DNA of 64,000 nucleotides from CAYWCV01 sp964629885 (GCA_964629885.1 CAZVRJ010000001.1:62001-126000); one strand, 5' to 3'. Shown: positions 17,317-26,439, counted from the stretch's first letter. The notes: generated by a model not told the origin, from the sequence alone. Made by a program: numbers and translations.

Positions 17317-18042
17317 ATGGCAAATCAATCAAGTACTCAGAACGTTCAAAAGGATTCTGATACCGTGACGAAAAGCACCATCCTGATCGTCGACGACGAG
17401 AGAGACATTCTCGATCTGATCGAGTACAACCTAAAAAAAGAGGGGTTTGTGGTAGTGACGGCCGAAGACGGAGAAGAAGGAATAATGCGTGCTCGTCAAG
17501 TGAAACCCGACCTCGTGCTGCTCGACATTATGATGCCCAAGATGGACGGCTTGGAGGTGGTCGACATGATGCGACAGGATTCCGCCCTCAAAGACATCCC
17601 GGTAATATTCCTGACAGCAAGAAGCGACGAGAAGACCGAGGTGAAGGGCCTAGACCGTGGTGCCGATGATTTCCTGACCAAGCCCATATCAACAACGAAA
17701 TTGGTCTCGCGTATAAAGGCGGTATTGAGACGCTACTCCGAAGAAGAGTCTGAAGAAAAGGTGATTACGCGCCACGATCTCACCATCGACCGCGACCGTT
17801 TCATTGTGATCCGAAACGGAGTTGAGCACCATCTGCCGAAAAAAGAATTTGAACTGCTCTATTTTCTTGCATCCCGCAAGGGTAAAGTTCTCGACCGCCA
17901 AACATTGCTCAACGAGGTTTGGGGTAACAACATCTATGTTATAGATCGCACCATCGACGTTCACATCCGAAAAATTCGCGAGAAGCTTGGCGATAATTAT
18001 ATTGAGACGGTTAAAGGTGTAGGTTACCGTTTCAAGGAATAA
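17317..18042 (+). CDS. OmpR/PhoB-family response regulator
   Basis: A 241-residue transcription regulator. The receiver domain (residues 20-135) has the acidic pocket Asp26-Asp27, the phospho-acceptor Asp70 (LVLLDIMMPKMDG), the Thr in FLTARS and the Lys in DDFLTKPIS. The C-terminal winged helix (145-241) has KKEFELLYFLASRKGKVLDRQ and the recognition helix RTIDVHIRKIREKLG. Length, sequence and the kinase six bases downstream suggest a PhoB-type phosphate or envelope regulator, but the target genes are not shown by this sequence. Confidence 0.93.
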   Translation: MANQSSTQNVQKDSDTVTKSTILIVDDERDILDLIEYNLKKEGFVVVTAEDGEEGIMRARQVKPDLVLLDIMMPKMDGLEVVDMMRQDSALKDIPVIFLTARSDEKTEVKGLDRGADDFLTKPISTTKLVSRIKAVLRRYSEEESEEKVITRHDLTIDRDRFIVIRNGVEHHLPKKEFELLYFLASRKGKVLDRQTLLNEVWGNNIYVIDRTIDVHIRKIREKLGDNYIETVKGVGYRFKE

Positions 18043-18048
18043 GATAAG

Positions 18049-19110
18049 GTGCAAAACTCCGTCTTCTCGGTCTTGGCGCTTCGTATAGCAGGCACGATTG
18101 CTGTCATCATTTTTGTGATGTCGAGTGCTTGGGGTATGACGCAATCTACATGGCAGGTCGTGCTCCCATATGCTGCGGCTGGGAGTTTGATGATTCTGTT
18201 TGTGACCTACATCGTGTCACACCTGATCTTACAAAGCAGGGTGCAGTTGGTCATCAATGAACTCGACAATCTGGCTAACAAGCGCTTCTTCGACCACGAA
18301 TATCTCGAAGTGAAGAAGCGAGATGAGTTGGATTTCATCTTGAACCGGCTCAACGACACATCAGACACCATCGAGCGCGAAATCCAGCGCCTGAAGCGGA
18401 TGGAAAACTACCGCAAGGAGTTCATCGGCGACTTATCGCACGAGTTGAAGACTCCCATTTTTGCCATCCAAGGGTTTATTGAGACATTGTTAAACGGGGC
18501 ACTCGAGGATCCGGAAGTTAACAGAGAATTTCTGCAGAAGGCGATGCGGAACGTAAACCGTCTCATAACCCTCACCAACGACCTAATGGAGATTGCCAAG
18601 CTAGAAACCGGCGAGCTCAAGGTTAACCCCGTTGTGGTTACGCTGCGAACCATGATCACCGAGATTGTGGAAACATTGTACTACAAGGCTGAGCGCGAGC
18701 AGATTTCCATCGAAATTCAAGATATCGACCCATCGATGGCCGTTTTTGCCGATAGGAATCAAATACGGCAAGTAATGCTCAACTTGGTCGAGAACGCCAT
18801 AAAGTACAACCGTCCGGGTGGTGCCGTTGTAATTGGGATTCGTCCCACACCGCAGACCGCCAAAAAAATCACCTTATTTGTTCAGGATACTGGCATTGGT
18901 ATCGAGGCCAAGCATCTGCCTCGTGTTACCGAGCGATTCTACCGCATCGACAAGTCGCGATCGCGCGATAAAGGTGGAACCGGCTTGGGTCTGGCGATTG
19001 TAAAGCACATTATTGAAGCTCATCATGAACAGCTTACGGTCGAAAGCACGCCAAACGTGGGCTCCACATTCTCGTTTACTTTACAAAATGCCGCTTCCGT
19101 TTCGGGATGA
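18049..19110 (+). CDS. PhoR-like sensor histidine kinase
   Basis: A 353-residue kinase starting at a GTG at 18049. Two membrane segments (about 7-28 and 37-60) frame a very short outer loop, so there is no real external sensor domain. A HAMP-like or coiled linker follows, then the dimerisation domain with His131 in GDLSHELKTP, and the ATPase domain with Asn249 (NLVENAIKYN), QDTGIGIEAKHL and GGTGLGLAIVKHI. It forms a cognate pair with the upstream regulator. With such a short loop, it probably senses a membrane or cytoplasmic partner, as PhoR does with the Pst/PhoU system, which is not in this window. Confidence 0.92.
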   Translation: MQNSVFSVLALRIAGTIAVIIFVMSSAWGMTQSTWQVVLPYAAAGSLMILFVTYIVSHLILQSRVQLVINELDNLANKRFFDHEYLEVKKRDELDFILNRLNDTSDTIEREIQRLKRMENYRKEFIGDLSHELKTPIFAIQGFIETLLNGALEDPEVNREFLQKAMRNVNRLITLTNDLMEIAKLETGELKVNPVVVTLRTMITEIVETLYYKAEREQISIEIQDIDPSMAVFADRNQIRQVMLNLVENAIKYNRPGGAVVIGIRPTPQTAKKITLFVQDTGIGIEAKHLPRVTERFYRIDKSRSRDKGGTGLGLAIVKHIIEAHHEQLTVESTPNVGSTFSFTLQNAASVSG

Positions 19111-19158
19111 TGCACTTGTTCGTTACCTTTAGAGTTAAGACACGAATCATCCCTTACT

Positions 19159-20232
19159 ATGAACTACGCAATCATCATGGCCGGTGGATCCGGCACACGC
19201 TTTTGGCCACTTAGTCGCAAAGCGTTACCCAAGCAATTTCTGAGCCTTTTCGGTGGGTCAAGCCTGCTTAGACAAACCTACGAACGAATCCGTCCGCTAT
19301 TTCCCGACGAGCGAATCATTGTGGTCACGAATTCGCAATACCTCAACCTAGTGCAGGCCCAACTCCCTGAACTCCAAGCGGATAATATAATCGGAGAAGT
19401 TGCAGCCAAAAACACGGCCCCCTGTGTTGCTATGGCCGCATCTATTATTCGGCAGGCGGATCCTGACGCCGTGATGGCTGTTCTGCCCTCCGATCACTCG
19501 ATTGCGGACGATGATTCATTCCGTGAGATACTGCAACTGTCAATGAATAAGGCATCAACTACCGGTGCGTTGTTCACCATAGGCATCCAGCCAGACCGTC
19601 CGGAAACAGGCTACGGGTACATACAATACGACAGGGTGTCGACAGTGACCTCTCCAGTTTTTGCTGTAAAAACCTTTGCTGAGAAACCAGACCTCGACAC
19701 GGCAAAGTCTTTTTTGAAATCGGGCGATTTTTTGTGGAACAGTGGGATGTTCGTATGGAGAGCCGACGCCATCATGAAGGAGTTCGACACGCATCTCCCA
19801 GCAGTGTCACTTCTTTGTTCAGATATGATCGTCTCGATCGATTCCACTTCCCGCCAAGCAGCCATCGATGCGTTTTATCGGTCGGTAGTATCGATATCGA
19901 TAGACTACGGCATTATGGAGAAAGCGGGCGATGTTCGTGTTATACCTGCTACCATTGGCTGGTCGGATGTTGGAAGTTGGCATGCAGCATGGCAACTCGC
20001 CGAAAAGGATGACGACGGCAATAGCATCAATGGAAGCTTGGTTGAGATGGTCGGCACCAAGAATAGCTATGTGCGCAACACGGGCGATAAACTGATTGCA
20101 CTGGTCGGAATGGATGACGTGATCGTGGTCGATACCGACGATGCCATCCTCATTATGCCCCGTGAAAAAAGCCAACAAATCCGCGACTTGATGGATAAGC
20201 ACCTTCCCGAGCACGGCGACAAATATCTGTAA
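19159..20232 (+). CDS. manC: Mannose-1-phosphate guanylyltransferase
   Basis: A 357-residue nucleotidyltransferase that makes GDP-mannose from mannose-1-phosphate and GTP. It has the N-terminal signature IIMAGGSGTRFWPLSRK, with KQFLSLFG, plus VLPSDHSI, ETGYGYIQY, FAEKPD, FLWNSGMFVW and SWHAAWQLAE. It lacks the C-terminal isomerase domain of long ManC proteins, so it is the single-function type. GDP-mannose feeds cell-surface glycan synthesis. The stop abuts the stop of the convergent MBL-fold gene. Confidence 0.93.
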   Translation: MNYAIIMAGGSGTRFWPLSRKALPKQFLSLFGGSSLLRQTYERIRPLFPDERIIVVTNSQYLNLVQAQLPELQADNIIGEVAAKNTAPCVAMAASIIRQADPDAVMAVLPSDHSIADDDSFREILQLSMNKASTTGALFTIGIQPDRPETGYGYIQYDRVSTVTSPVFAVKTFAEKPDLDTAKSFLKSGDFLWNSGMFVWRADAIMKEFDTHLPAVSLLCSDMIVSIDSTSRQAAIDAFYRSVVSISIDYGIMEKAGDVRVIPATIGWSDVGSWHAAWQLAEKDDDGNSINGSLVEMVGTKNSYVRNTGDKLIALVGMDDVIVVDTDDAILIMPREKSQQIRDLMDKHLPEHGDKYL

Positions 20233-20985
20233 TTATACCGTGATGGTCAGCTCGTCGTAGGCAAGGTTAATCCCTTTGGGAAGCCTATCGTCAGACTCTT
20301 GATGCACGACATACGATGACATGTGCACGAAATAGGTCTGTGGTGCTCCGATCTGTTTTGCTACCTCAACCGATTCTGGTATGGTCATGTGTGTTGGGTG
20401 CGGAGGTCCCCATCTCAAGCCACTCAAAACGACCACTTTCGAGCCCTTCATAAGCTGTTGTGTTTGCTCTGGAACATTGCTCACATCGGTCAAATAGCTG
20501 AAATCGTTTATTCGGAATCCGAGTATGTCGAGATCGCCATGTTTTGCCGGCAATGGGGTGATGCGTACATCCGCTAAAGTAATCGGTCTTTCCATCAGCT
20601 GTAGATCAATGTCGACCGACCCCGGTACTTTACCAGGCTCGAACATATAGTGAAACCTATGACGAATGCTTTCGATACAGGTCTGCGTGGTATAGGCAGG
20701 TATGGCTTGGCTTTGATGATAGTTGAATGGGCGAAGATCATCCAAGCCGGCCACATGGTCATTATGCTCGTGGGTGATGAGCAACACGTCGATCTGCTTG
20801 ATACCCGACCTGAGTGTTTGAAGCCGAAACTCTGGTCCTATGTCTATCAGGATTGATATGTTGTCTGTTCGCACCCAGACCGAACATCGGTATCTGAAAT
20901 CCCTCGGATCGTTGCTCGTGTGACCAAATCCTCCTGCTACTGGAACTCCCATGGAAGTACCCGTTCCAAGGAAGGTGACTTTCAT
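20233..20985 (-). CDS. MBL-fold metal-dependent hydrolase, PhnP-like
   Basis: A 250-residue metallo-beta-lactamase-fold protein. It starts with FLGTGTSMGVPV and has the two-metal motif THEHNDH (HxHxDH), ILIDIGPEF, LPAKHGDLDILGFRI, and YLTDVSNVPEQT. This is the PhnP/phosphoribosyl cyclic phosphodiesterase branch rather than a beta-lactamase. A late His (FVHMSS) probably supplies another ligand. It overlaps the small upstream gene by four bases, so the two are coupled. The substrate cannot be told from the sequence. Confidence 0.88.
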   Translation of the reverse strand: MKVTFLGTGTSMGVPVAGGFGHTSNDPRDFRYRCSVWVRTDNISILIDIGPEFRLQTLRSGIKQIDVLLITHEHNDHVAGLDDLRPFNYHQSQAIPAYTTQTCIESIRHRFHYMFEPGKVPGSVDIDLQLMERPITLADVRITPLPAKHGDLDILGFRINDFSYLTDVSNVPEQTQQLMKGSKVVVLSGLRWGPPHPTHMTIPESVEVAKQIGAPQTYFVHMSSYVVHQESDDRLPKGINLAYDELTITV

Positions 20986-21293
20986 GCCTGTTCCTCTTCA
21001 GTAGGGTTGTCCCACAGTTCGGGGGTTTTCATGCGTGTGAGGCGATCCCAATACTTATCGAGTTCCTTTCGAACTGCGGGTTTCACAAACTGATCGTCAA
21101 AATCGTTCTGATTGAACAAGGCACAAATACTGGCAATTTGCGTCTCTGGGGGAAGCATTTTATTGAGCATGATGAGCCTCTCGCCTTCGAGCAAACAGTT
21201 TCCGTTGCGGAAATTTCCTCGCTCCCGCCGTATACGGTACCCCTTTGCAATAAGGAGATCCTCCAACTCTAAAAGTAGTTTATCCGCTTTCAT
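20982..21293 (-). CDS. Small conserved cytoplasmic protein coupled to an MBL hydrolase
   Basis: A 103-residue soluble protein, with predicted helices at 2-17 and 68-86 and a basic middle (YRIRRERGNFRNGNCLL). It has no signal peptide or membrane segment. I recall similar short proteins, with a KPAVRKEL-like helix, next to hydrolases in Bacteroidota and Chlorobiota genomes, but I know no function. The stop overlaps the MBL start (ATGA), and its own ATG shares one base with the preceding stop, so three genes are translationally linked. Confidence 0.72.
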   Translation of the reverse strand: MKADKLLLELEDLLIAKGYRIRRERGNFRNGNCLLEGERLIMLNKMLPPETQIASICALFNQNDFDDQFVKPAVRKELDKYWDRLTRMKTPELWDNPTEEEQA

Positions 21294-22063
21294 TAAAAAC
21301 GTATGCCAACAAAGAAACTGTGTCCACTCAGCCTGTAATCAAACTGGTCGCCTCCAATATAATACTCTTGAAAACTATAATCGTAGCCAAAGCTTAACCC
21401 CAGCGATTTGGTGAGGTTATTAGCGATGTAACGTGCTTTGCCCTCGAGCAAAAACGTCTGGCCGCCATCTGCACCAAATGATCGCACCGCATAACCGTAG
21501 TTGCCGTTGGCCGAAAGGTCGATGAACGACTTGCCGCTCGTACGAAAGATGGTGCCAAATCCAGAACCCACCATCACCGAGCTTTGTTGAAATTCGTCGT
21601 TAGTGGTGCCGGTACGTGTGTTCCGAGCTGTTCGCCAGTCGGTCATGAGTCGAAGCGGTATATAAGCGAACGCACTTTGATTTGTTCGTGGGCTCCGATT
21701 CAATGAAATCCTATTGGTAGCGGCAGCACCTAGATTGAACGCTGTGATATCGTCGCTATCTCCTAGGTTCACTCCATACGAGGTGTAAATATTTAGGGTT
21801 GGCGTTTCTAGAGCGGCACGAAAAACCACGTCGTTGTAATCGAGACGAAGTACGTCGGCTTGACTACCACCCCGGTAACTAAAATTGGTTGGTGCAACCC
21901 CTATCATCAAGCTGTTGAGCGTTGGACGTGCCACACGGTCGGTATCGTCGCCAACACTGAACATTTGCGCCGATGTCGGTATTGCGAGTGAAAGTAGGAT
22001 GCCCATCACAAATGTTATTTGAGCAATAAGCTTGATGTTGGAACGCTTTTGAGTATTTTTCAT
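21293..22063 (-). CDS. Exported beta-rich, outer-membrane-barrel-like protein
   Basis: A 256-residue protein. Residues 14-33 form a signal peptide ending in SAQ. The rest alternates short amphipathic strands (LRLDYNDVVFRAAL, NIYTSYGVNLG, SVMVGSGFGTIF, SLGLSFGYDYSF, SFFVGIRF) with turns. It ends in Phe, as outer-membrane barrel proteins often do for BAM recognition. I infer an eight-stranded or similar barrel; there is no named family. Its stop overlaps the start of the next gene by one base, an odd link between a surface protein and cytoplasmic genes. Confidence 0.75.
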   Translation of the reverse strand: MKNTQKRSNIKLIAQITFVMGILLSLAIPTSAQMFSVGDDTDRVARPTLNSLMIGVAPTNFSYRGGSQADVLRLDYNDVVFRAALETPTLNIYTSYGVNLGDSDDITAFNLGAAATNRISLNRSPRTNQSAFAYIPLRLMTDWRTARNTRTGTTNDEFQQSSVMVGSGFGTIFRTSGKSFIDLSANGNYGYAVRSFGADGGQTFLLEGKARYIANNLTKSLGLSFGYDYSFQEYYIGGDQFDYRLSGHSFFVGIRF

Positions 22064-22104
22064 ATTTAGGGGTATATCCTTACGAATCTATAATCGCATT
22101 CTGA

Positions 22105-22644
22105 ATGAAATTCTTATCTATCCTATTCATTTTAACAGTGATGATGTTGACCTATAACGGAAACACCAGTATACATAGTTTCACCGTCAAAGATATTGAC
22201 GGCAAGGATACGAAACTTGAATCCTATAAAGGAAAAGTTGTTTTGATTGTAAACGTGGCCTCCAACTGCGGATACACAAAGCAATATGCCGACCTCCAGA
22301 AGCTGTACGACCAGTACAAGGATAAAGGGGTAGTCGTTTTGGGCTTTCCGGCCAATAACTTCGGCGGACAAGAGCCTGGCAGCAACGAGGAGATCAAATT
22401 GTTTTGCTCGGAGAAATACGATGTGCAGTTCCCGATGTTTTCCAAGGTCTCCGTTAAAGGCGCCGACATTCACCCACTGTTCGCAGAGTTGACCAAAACC
22501 GAGAATCCAAATTTCACGGGCGACATCAACTGGAATTTTGAAAAATTCCTGGTAGACAGAAACGGCAAGTTGGTTCACCGCTTCCGCAGCAAAACGGAGC
22601 CTCTGAGCGAAGATCTTCTATCTGCAATAAATAAACTTCTTTGA
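22105..22644 (+). CDS. Exported glutathione peroxidase-family thiol peroxidase
   Basis: A 179-residue peroxidase with a signal peptide or membrane anchor (residues 1-17). The catalytic set is Cys55 (NVASNCGYT), Gln89 (ANNFGGQEPG) and Trp143 (WNFEKF). It uses Cys, not selenocysteine. A second Cys at 101 (LFCSEKYDVQFPM) is the usual resolving cysteine, so it likely uses thioredoxin-type reductants rather than glutathione. Signal peptide plus peroxidase implies defence against peroxides in the envelope. A bidirectional terminator follows. Confidence 0.92.
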   Translation: MKFLSILFILTVMMLTYNGNTSIHSFTVKDIDGKDTKLESYKGKVVLIVNVASNCGYTKQYADLQKLYDQYKDKGVVVLGFPANNFGGQEPGSNEEIKLFCSEKYDVQFPMFSKVSVKGADIHPLFAELTKTENPNFTGDINWNFEKFLVDRNGKLVHRFRSKTEPLSEDLLSAINKLL

Positions 22645-22678
22645 TCTAGCTCTACGATTTATCGTAAGCAAGGATTAT

Positions 22679-22716
22679 AAAAAAAGCCCGACTCAATAAC
22701 GAGTCGGGCTTTTTTT
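22679..22716. terminator. Bidirectional rho-independent terminator
   Basis: Stem GCCCGACTC/GAGTCGGGC (22686-22694 with 22701-22709), a six-base loop, flanked by seven A on one side and seven T on the other. It lies between the convergent peroxidase and propeller-lipoprotein genes and can stop both. Confidence 0.93.
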
Positions 22717-22743
22717 GTGTCCGCGATTGATATGCCTGCTAGA

Positions 22744-23871
22744 CTATTCTACCCAGTCTGCAACAAATACGTTGGTATCGCGCGTTGGTGTGCGCGATGC
22801 ATTCCGGTTCGATGAGAACACTAGCTTGGTGCCATCGAACGAAAACATTGGGAAAGCGTCGAATGTGCCCGAGTGCGTGATCTGCGTTAAACCCGTGCCA
22901 TCCAAATTCACCATAAAGATGTCAAAAACTCGTCCACCCTCTTCCAGCGTATGGTGGTTAGATGAAAACAAGACACGCTTGCCATCTGGATGGAAAAACG
23001 GTGCCCAGTTGGCACCTGGCAGATCTGTAACTTTTACGACGTTGCTGCCGTCAATGTCGGCAACGTAGATGTCGAGGTCGCCAGGCTCCACCATGTTCTT
23101 GGTGAGAAGATCTTGGTAATTTGTTTTGTCGTCGCCAGTTGGTCGGCTCGCACGCCATACAATCTTCTTCGAGTCGCGAGAGAAGAACGCACCTCCGTCA
23201 TAACCGATTTCGCTCGTGAGCTGAAGCAACTCGCCTGTTGCCACCTCGTAGCGCCATAGGTCGAGGTCGCCCGATCGAGTGCTTGTAAAGAGGATGTACT
23301 TGCCATCGGGAGACACAGTAGCTTCGGCATCGTAGGAATCACCGCCAATGAGCATCTGTGCATCTGAACCATCAGCATTGGCGATGTAGATGTCATATTC
23401 TGGATAAATCGGCCAAACGTAGCGGTTTCCTGCAAACATAACCGGAGCTGGGCAGGTTTCCATTCGGCCATGGGTAGAGCCGAAGATGATGCGTCCATCT
23501 GGCATGAAGTATGAACAGGTCGTGCGCCCTTTGCCATTAGAGATGGGTACATACTGCTGCCCATCGATGGGTTGACCATCTGCCCTCATGCGAAATATTT
23601 GGTCGCATCCCGCTGTGTTGATTTCGGACCAATCGCTTTGAAATACGAGCTCGTTGTCGTCGAAGCTCCAATAAGCCTCTGCGTTGTTACCACCAAAGGT
23701 AAGCTGACGAATATTACGAATGTGGACTTCACCCTCAAAACGAAGCGAGTCGGTGGAAGGATCATACACTGATTCGGTAGACGTTTGGACAGTCGACTCA
23801 GGTTGATTGCAAGCTCCACTCACTAGCACCACGGCTGTGAGCAGAACGGGAGTAAACCATTTCATATTCAT
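22744..23871 (-). CDS. TolB-like beta-propeller lipoprotein
   Basis: A 375-residue lipoprotein: signal peptide with lipobox LVSGAC, then about six PD40/WD40-like blades, each with the pattern SPDGKYILFTSTRSG followed by DLWRYEVATG; later repeats read HPDGKRVLFSSN and SFDGTKLVFSSNRN. It is likely anchored to a periplasm-facing membrane leaflet. The blades are those of the TolB/dipeptidyl-peptidase propeller group; there is no attached hydrolase domain. Possible roles are binding of proteins or surface polymers. It begins three bases after the apaG stop. Confidence 0.85.
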   Translation of the reverse strand: MNMKWFTPVLLTAVVLVSGACNQPESTVQTSTESVYDPSTDSLRFEGEVHIRNIRQLTFGGNNAEAYWSFDDNELVFQSDWSEINTAGCDQIFRMRADGQPIDGQQYVPISNGKGRTTCSYFMPDGRIIFGSTHGRMETCPAPVMFAGNRYVWPIYPEYDIYIANADGSDAQMLIGGDSYDAEATVSPDGKYILFTSTRSGDLDLWRYEVATGELLQLTSEIGYDGGAFFSRDSKKIVWRASRPTGDDKTNYQDLLTKNMVEPGDLDIYVADIDGSNVVKVTDLPGANWAPFFHPDGKRVLFSSNHHTLEEGGRVFDIFMVNLDGTGLTQITHSGTFDAFPMFSFDGTKLVFSSNRNASRTPTRDTNVFVADWVE

Positions 23872-24255
23872 TTAATTGAGTAGATGTGAAACTAAGTTGA
23901 ATTGGGGGATCATAGCTTTGACCGGAACACCGTCGGCTCGTTCGAATTCAAACCATCCCTTCATGGATCCAGTCATCCCCTTCAGAACGCAAAAGCTTTG
24001 GTAGCGGTGGCTCTGTCCTGGTGCGATGTGAGGTTTCTTACCAATAACACCTTGACCCTCAACGGTATAATCTTCACCACCATCATCGCAGATTTCCCAG
24101 TGTCTCTTAATGAGCTGAACCGTATCGCTACCATTATTGATAATTTCGATGTGATAGACAAACACATGCTTGGGTTCCATCGATGAAGATTCCTTCTCGA
24201 GGTACACGGGCACGGCCTTCACAATGATATCGGAGGTGATTTCTAGATTATTCAT
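23872..24255 (-). CDS. apaG: ApaG domain protein
   Basis: A 127-residue protein with the immunoglobulin-like ApaG fold (SDIIVKAVPVYLEKESS, FVYHIEIINNGSDTVQLIKRHWEI, GEDYTVEGQGVIGKKPHIAPGQ, GSMKGWFEF). ApaG proteins are linked to Co2+ resistance and diadenosine tetraphosphate metabolism in enterics, and the domain also appears in F-box proteins, but the biochemical role is not settled. The chosen ATG at 24255 gives the family's normal length of about 125 residues. A longer start at 24351 would add a stretch not seen in the family and would cover the tRNA promoter. Confidence 0.93.
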   Translation of the reverse strand: MNNLEITSDIIVKAVPVYLEKESSSMEPKHVFVYHIEIINNGSDTVQLIKRHWEICDDGGEDYTVEGQGVIGKKPHIAPGQSHRYQSFCVLKGMTGSMKGWFEFERADGVPVKAMIPQFNLVSHLLN

Positions 24256-24344
24256 ACGACTGCCCAAAATACGGAATATTGGGCAAAGGTTCTGTCTTAT
24301 CCACACGATATCCCCAATGTTTAGCAGCTTTCGGTCTTTAGCTA

Positions 24345-24374
24345 TTGACATGATGGTTATAGAGTAGTTATATT
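24345..24374 (+). promoter_or_regulatory. Probable tRNA-Asp promoter
   Basis: TTGACA at 24345-24350 and TATATT(TA) at 24369-24374 are separated by 18 bases and end 13 bases before the tRNA. It also reads as a Bacteroidota -33/-7 pair (TTG and TATATTTA). Confidence 0.6.
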
Positions 24375-24387
24375 TATGATCTAAGCT

Positions 24388-24461
24388 GGTCCGGTAGTTC
24401 AGTTGGTTAGAACGCCTGCCTGTCACGCAGGAGGTCGAGGGTTCGAGTCCCTTCCGGATCG
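24388..24461 (+). tRNA. tRNA-Asp (anticodon GTC)
   Basis: A full 74-base cloverleaf. The acceptor stem GGTCCGG pairs with CCGGATC, and the discriminator base is G, as expected for aspartate. The D-loop is AGTTCAGTTGGTTAGA. The anticodon stem CCTGC/GCAGG holds the loop CTGTCAC with anticodon GTC. The T-arm contains GGTTCGAGTCC. The CCA end is not encoded. It is a single tRNA gene with its own terminator, not part of a cluster. Confidence 0.96.
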
Positions 24462-24465
24462 CAAG

Positions 24466-24498
24466 GCCCGACAGGTTATCATCTGTCGGGCTTTTTTT
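24466..24498 (+). terminator. Terminator after tRNA-Asp
   Basis: GCCCGACAG at 24466-24474 pairs with CTGTCGGGC at 24483-24491, followed by seven T. It lies four bases after the tRNA and separates it from mnmG, so mnmG needs its own promoter or read-through. Confidence 0.92.
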
Positions 24499-24519
24499 AT
24501 ATCTGTCACTTGCGAATCC

Positions 24520-26427
24520 ATGAGCACAGCGGTGCAATCCATTTATCCGAACTATGACGTAATCGTCGTTGGTGGCGGACATGCCGGCTCGGAAGCAGCC
24601 GGTGCCGCGGCCCAGATGGGTCATCGCACCCTGCTCATATCGATGAACTTGAACGCCATTGCTCAGATGAGCTGTAACCCAGCCATGGGTGGTGTGGCAA
24701 AGGGACAAATTGTTCGTGAGATCGACGCCCTCGGTGGACTCTCCGGCATTGTGACCGACAAGTCTGGCGTGCAGTTTCGAATGCTCAATCGCAGCAAGGG
24801 TCCTGCAATGTGGAGTCCGCGCGCTCAGTGCGACCGAATGATGTATGCAACGGTCATGCGCGAGTTACTTGAGTCCAAGCCTAATCTCTTTTTCCGTCAG
24901 GATAATGTTATCGAGATTATTACTGAGGGAAATGCACCCGATACAATTGTACGAGGAGTCGTAACCCAAACGGGCCAAAGGATTTACGCGAATTCGGTCA
25001 TTCTTACAAGTGGTACTTTCCTCAACGGTGTGATCCACATTGGTGAGACTAAATTCGGTGGTGGACGCTCAGGCGAGAAGGCATCTGTTGGGATTACGGC
25101 CTGCCTCGAAGCGTTGGGTTTTGAAAGTGGACGACTAAAGACGGGCACTCCTCCGAGACTCGATGGACGAAGCATCGACTATTCTAAGTTAGAAATTCAG
25201 TACGGTGACGACGATGCCGCTCCCTTTTCCTTTATGAACGATGGTGTACTGCCACGCGATAAGCAGCTTACCTGCTGGATCGGATACACCAACGACCAAG
25301 TGCACGACGTTCTTCGCACAGGATTCGACAGGAGTCCCATGTTCAATGGTCGGATCCAGGGCACCGGACCCCGCTATTGTCCGAGCATAGAAGATAAGAT
25401 CAGCCGTTTCGCTGAACGCGACCGTCATCAGCTATTCCTCGAGCCCGAAGGCTGGAATACCTACGAAATGTACCTCAACGGCTTTTCTACGAGTCTACCC
25501 GAGGATGTGCAATACCATGCCCTGCGCACCATCCCCGGATTCGAAAACGCCGTTATGCTTCGTCCTGGTTATGCCATCGAGTATGACTACTTCCCTCCGC
25601 ACCAGATCCGCAGAAGCCTCGAGACAAAATTAGTATCTGGGTTATTCTTTGCAGGACAAATTAACGGCACCACTGGGTATGAGGAAGCTGCTTGTCAAGG
25701 GCTAATGGCAGGTATCAACGCAGCTCTACGTGTCCAAGGTAAGAATCCTCTAGTATTAAAAAGATCCGATGCTTATATCGGCGTACTAATCGATGATCTC
25801 GTTGGGAAAGGCACCGACGAACCCTATCGCATGTTCACATCTAGAGCAGAGCACCGCATCCTATTGCGCCAAGACAATGCCGATCTACGATTGACTCCAA
25901 TTGGTCATGAAATTGGTCTTGTGGACGATGCGAGATACGAGCGATACACCATAAAGAGGGATGCCATTACAAAGATCCGCAAAATAGTGGAGCAACACAC
26001 AGCACAACCCGCCATCTACGATCCACTGCTAGAATCGCTTGGCACCGCTCCGCTTAAACACGGAATAAAACTGCCCTCGATCATAAATAGACCACAGGTA
26101 ACCCTAAACGACCTAATTGGCATAGACACCGAGCTTCGCGACAAGATAGCGTTGATCACGTCCGACTCTTTTGTTATAGAACAGGTTGAGATTCAGCTCA
26201 AATATGAAGGATACATTCATAAAGAGTTTGAGCTCGCAGAAGAGATGAACAAGCAGGAGAATTTGCGGATTCCCGCTAGCATCAACTACAGCAACATCCG
26301 TAGTCTGTCGAACGAAGCGGTACACAAGCTGTCGAAGGTTCAGCCCGAGACAATTGGACAAGCATCTCGCATTAGCGGAGTCTCTCCCTCCGACGTTGCC
26401 GTATTGATGGTCTACCTTAAAGGATAG
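24520..26427 (+). CDS. mnmG: tRNA uridine-5-carboxymethylaminomethyl modification enzyme MnmG (GidA)
   Basis: A 635-residue FAD enzyme that works with MnmE to modify U34 of several tRNAs. It opens with the dinucleotide-binding motif VVGGGHAGSEAA and has NPAMGGVAKGQIVREIDALGG, GRLKTGTPPRLDGRS, FAGQINGTTGYEEAACQGLMAGINAA and SRAEHRILLRQDNADLRLTP. The helical C-terminal MnmE-binding domain covers about 560-635. The start at 24520 avoids a longer frame that reads through the tRNA. mnmG is often near oriC and next to rsmG, as here. A parS site lies just after the stop. Confidence 0.97.
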   Translation: MSTAVQSIYPNYDVIVVGGGHAGSEAAGAAAQMGHRTLLISMNLNAIAQMSCNPAMGGVAKGQIVREIDALGGLSGIVTDKSGVQFRMLNRSKGPAMWSPRAQCDRMMYATVMRELLESKPNLFFRQDNVIEIITEGNAPDTIVRGVVTQTGQRIYANSVILTSGTFLNGVIHIGETKFGGGRSGEKASVGITACLEALGFESGRLKTGTPPRLDGRSIDYSKLEIQYGDDDAAPFSFMNDGVLPRDKQLTCWIGYTNDQVHDVLRTGFDRSPMFNGRIQGTGPRYCPSIEDKISRFAERDRHQLFLEPEGWNTYEMYLNGFSTSLPEDVQYHALRTIPGFENAVMLRPGYAIEYDYFPPHQIRRSLETKLVSGLFFAGQINGTTGYEEAACQGLMAGINAALRVQGKNPLVLKRSDAYIGVLIDDLVGKGTDEPYRMFTSRAEHRILLRQDNADLRLTPIGHEIGLVDDARYERYTIKRDAITKIRKIVEQHTAQPAIYDPLLESLGTAPLKHGIKLPSIINRPQVTLNDLIGIDTELRDKIALITSDSFVIEQVEIQLKYEGYIHKEFELAEEMNKQENLRIPASINYSNIRSLSNEAVHKLSKVQPETIGQASRISGVSPSDVAVLMVYLKG

Positions 26428-26439
26428 AATATCCTATCA

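Noticed and set aside
24403..24519. Longer start of mnmG
   Set aside because: It would begin inside tRNA-Asp and include its terminator.
24256..24708. Longer start of apaG
   Set aside because: It would read through the tRNA-Asp gene and its promoter, and the extra residues do not match the family.
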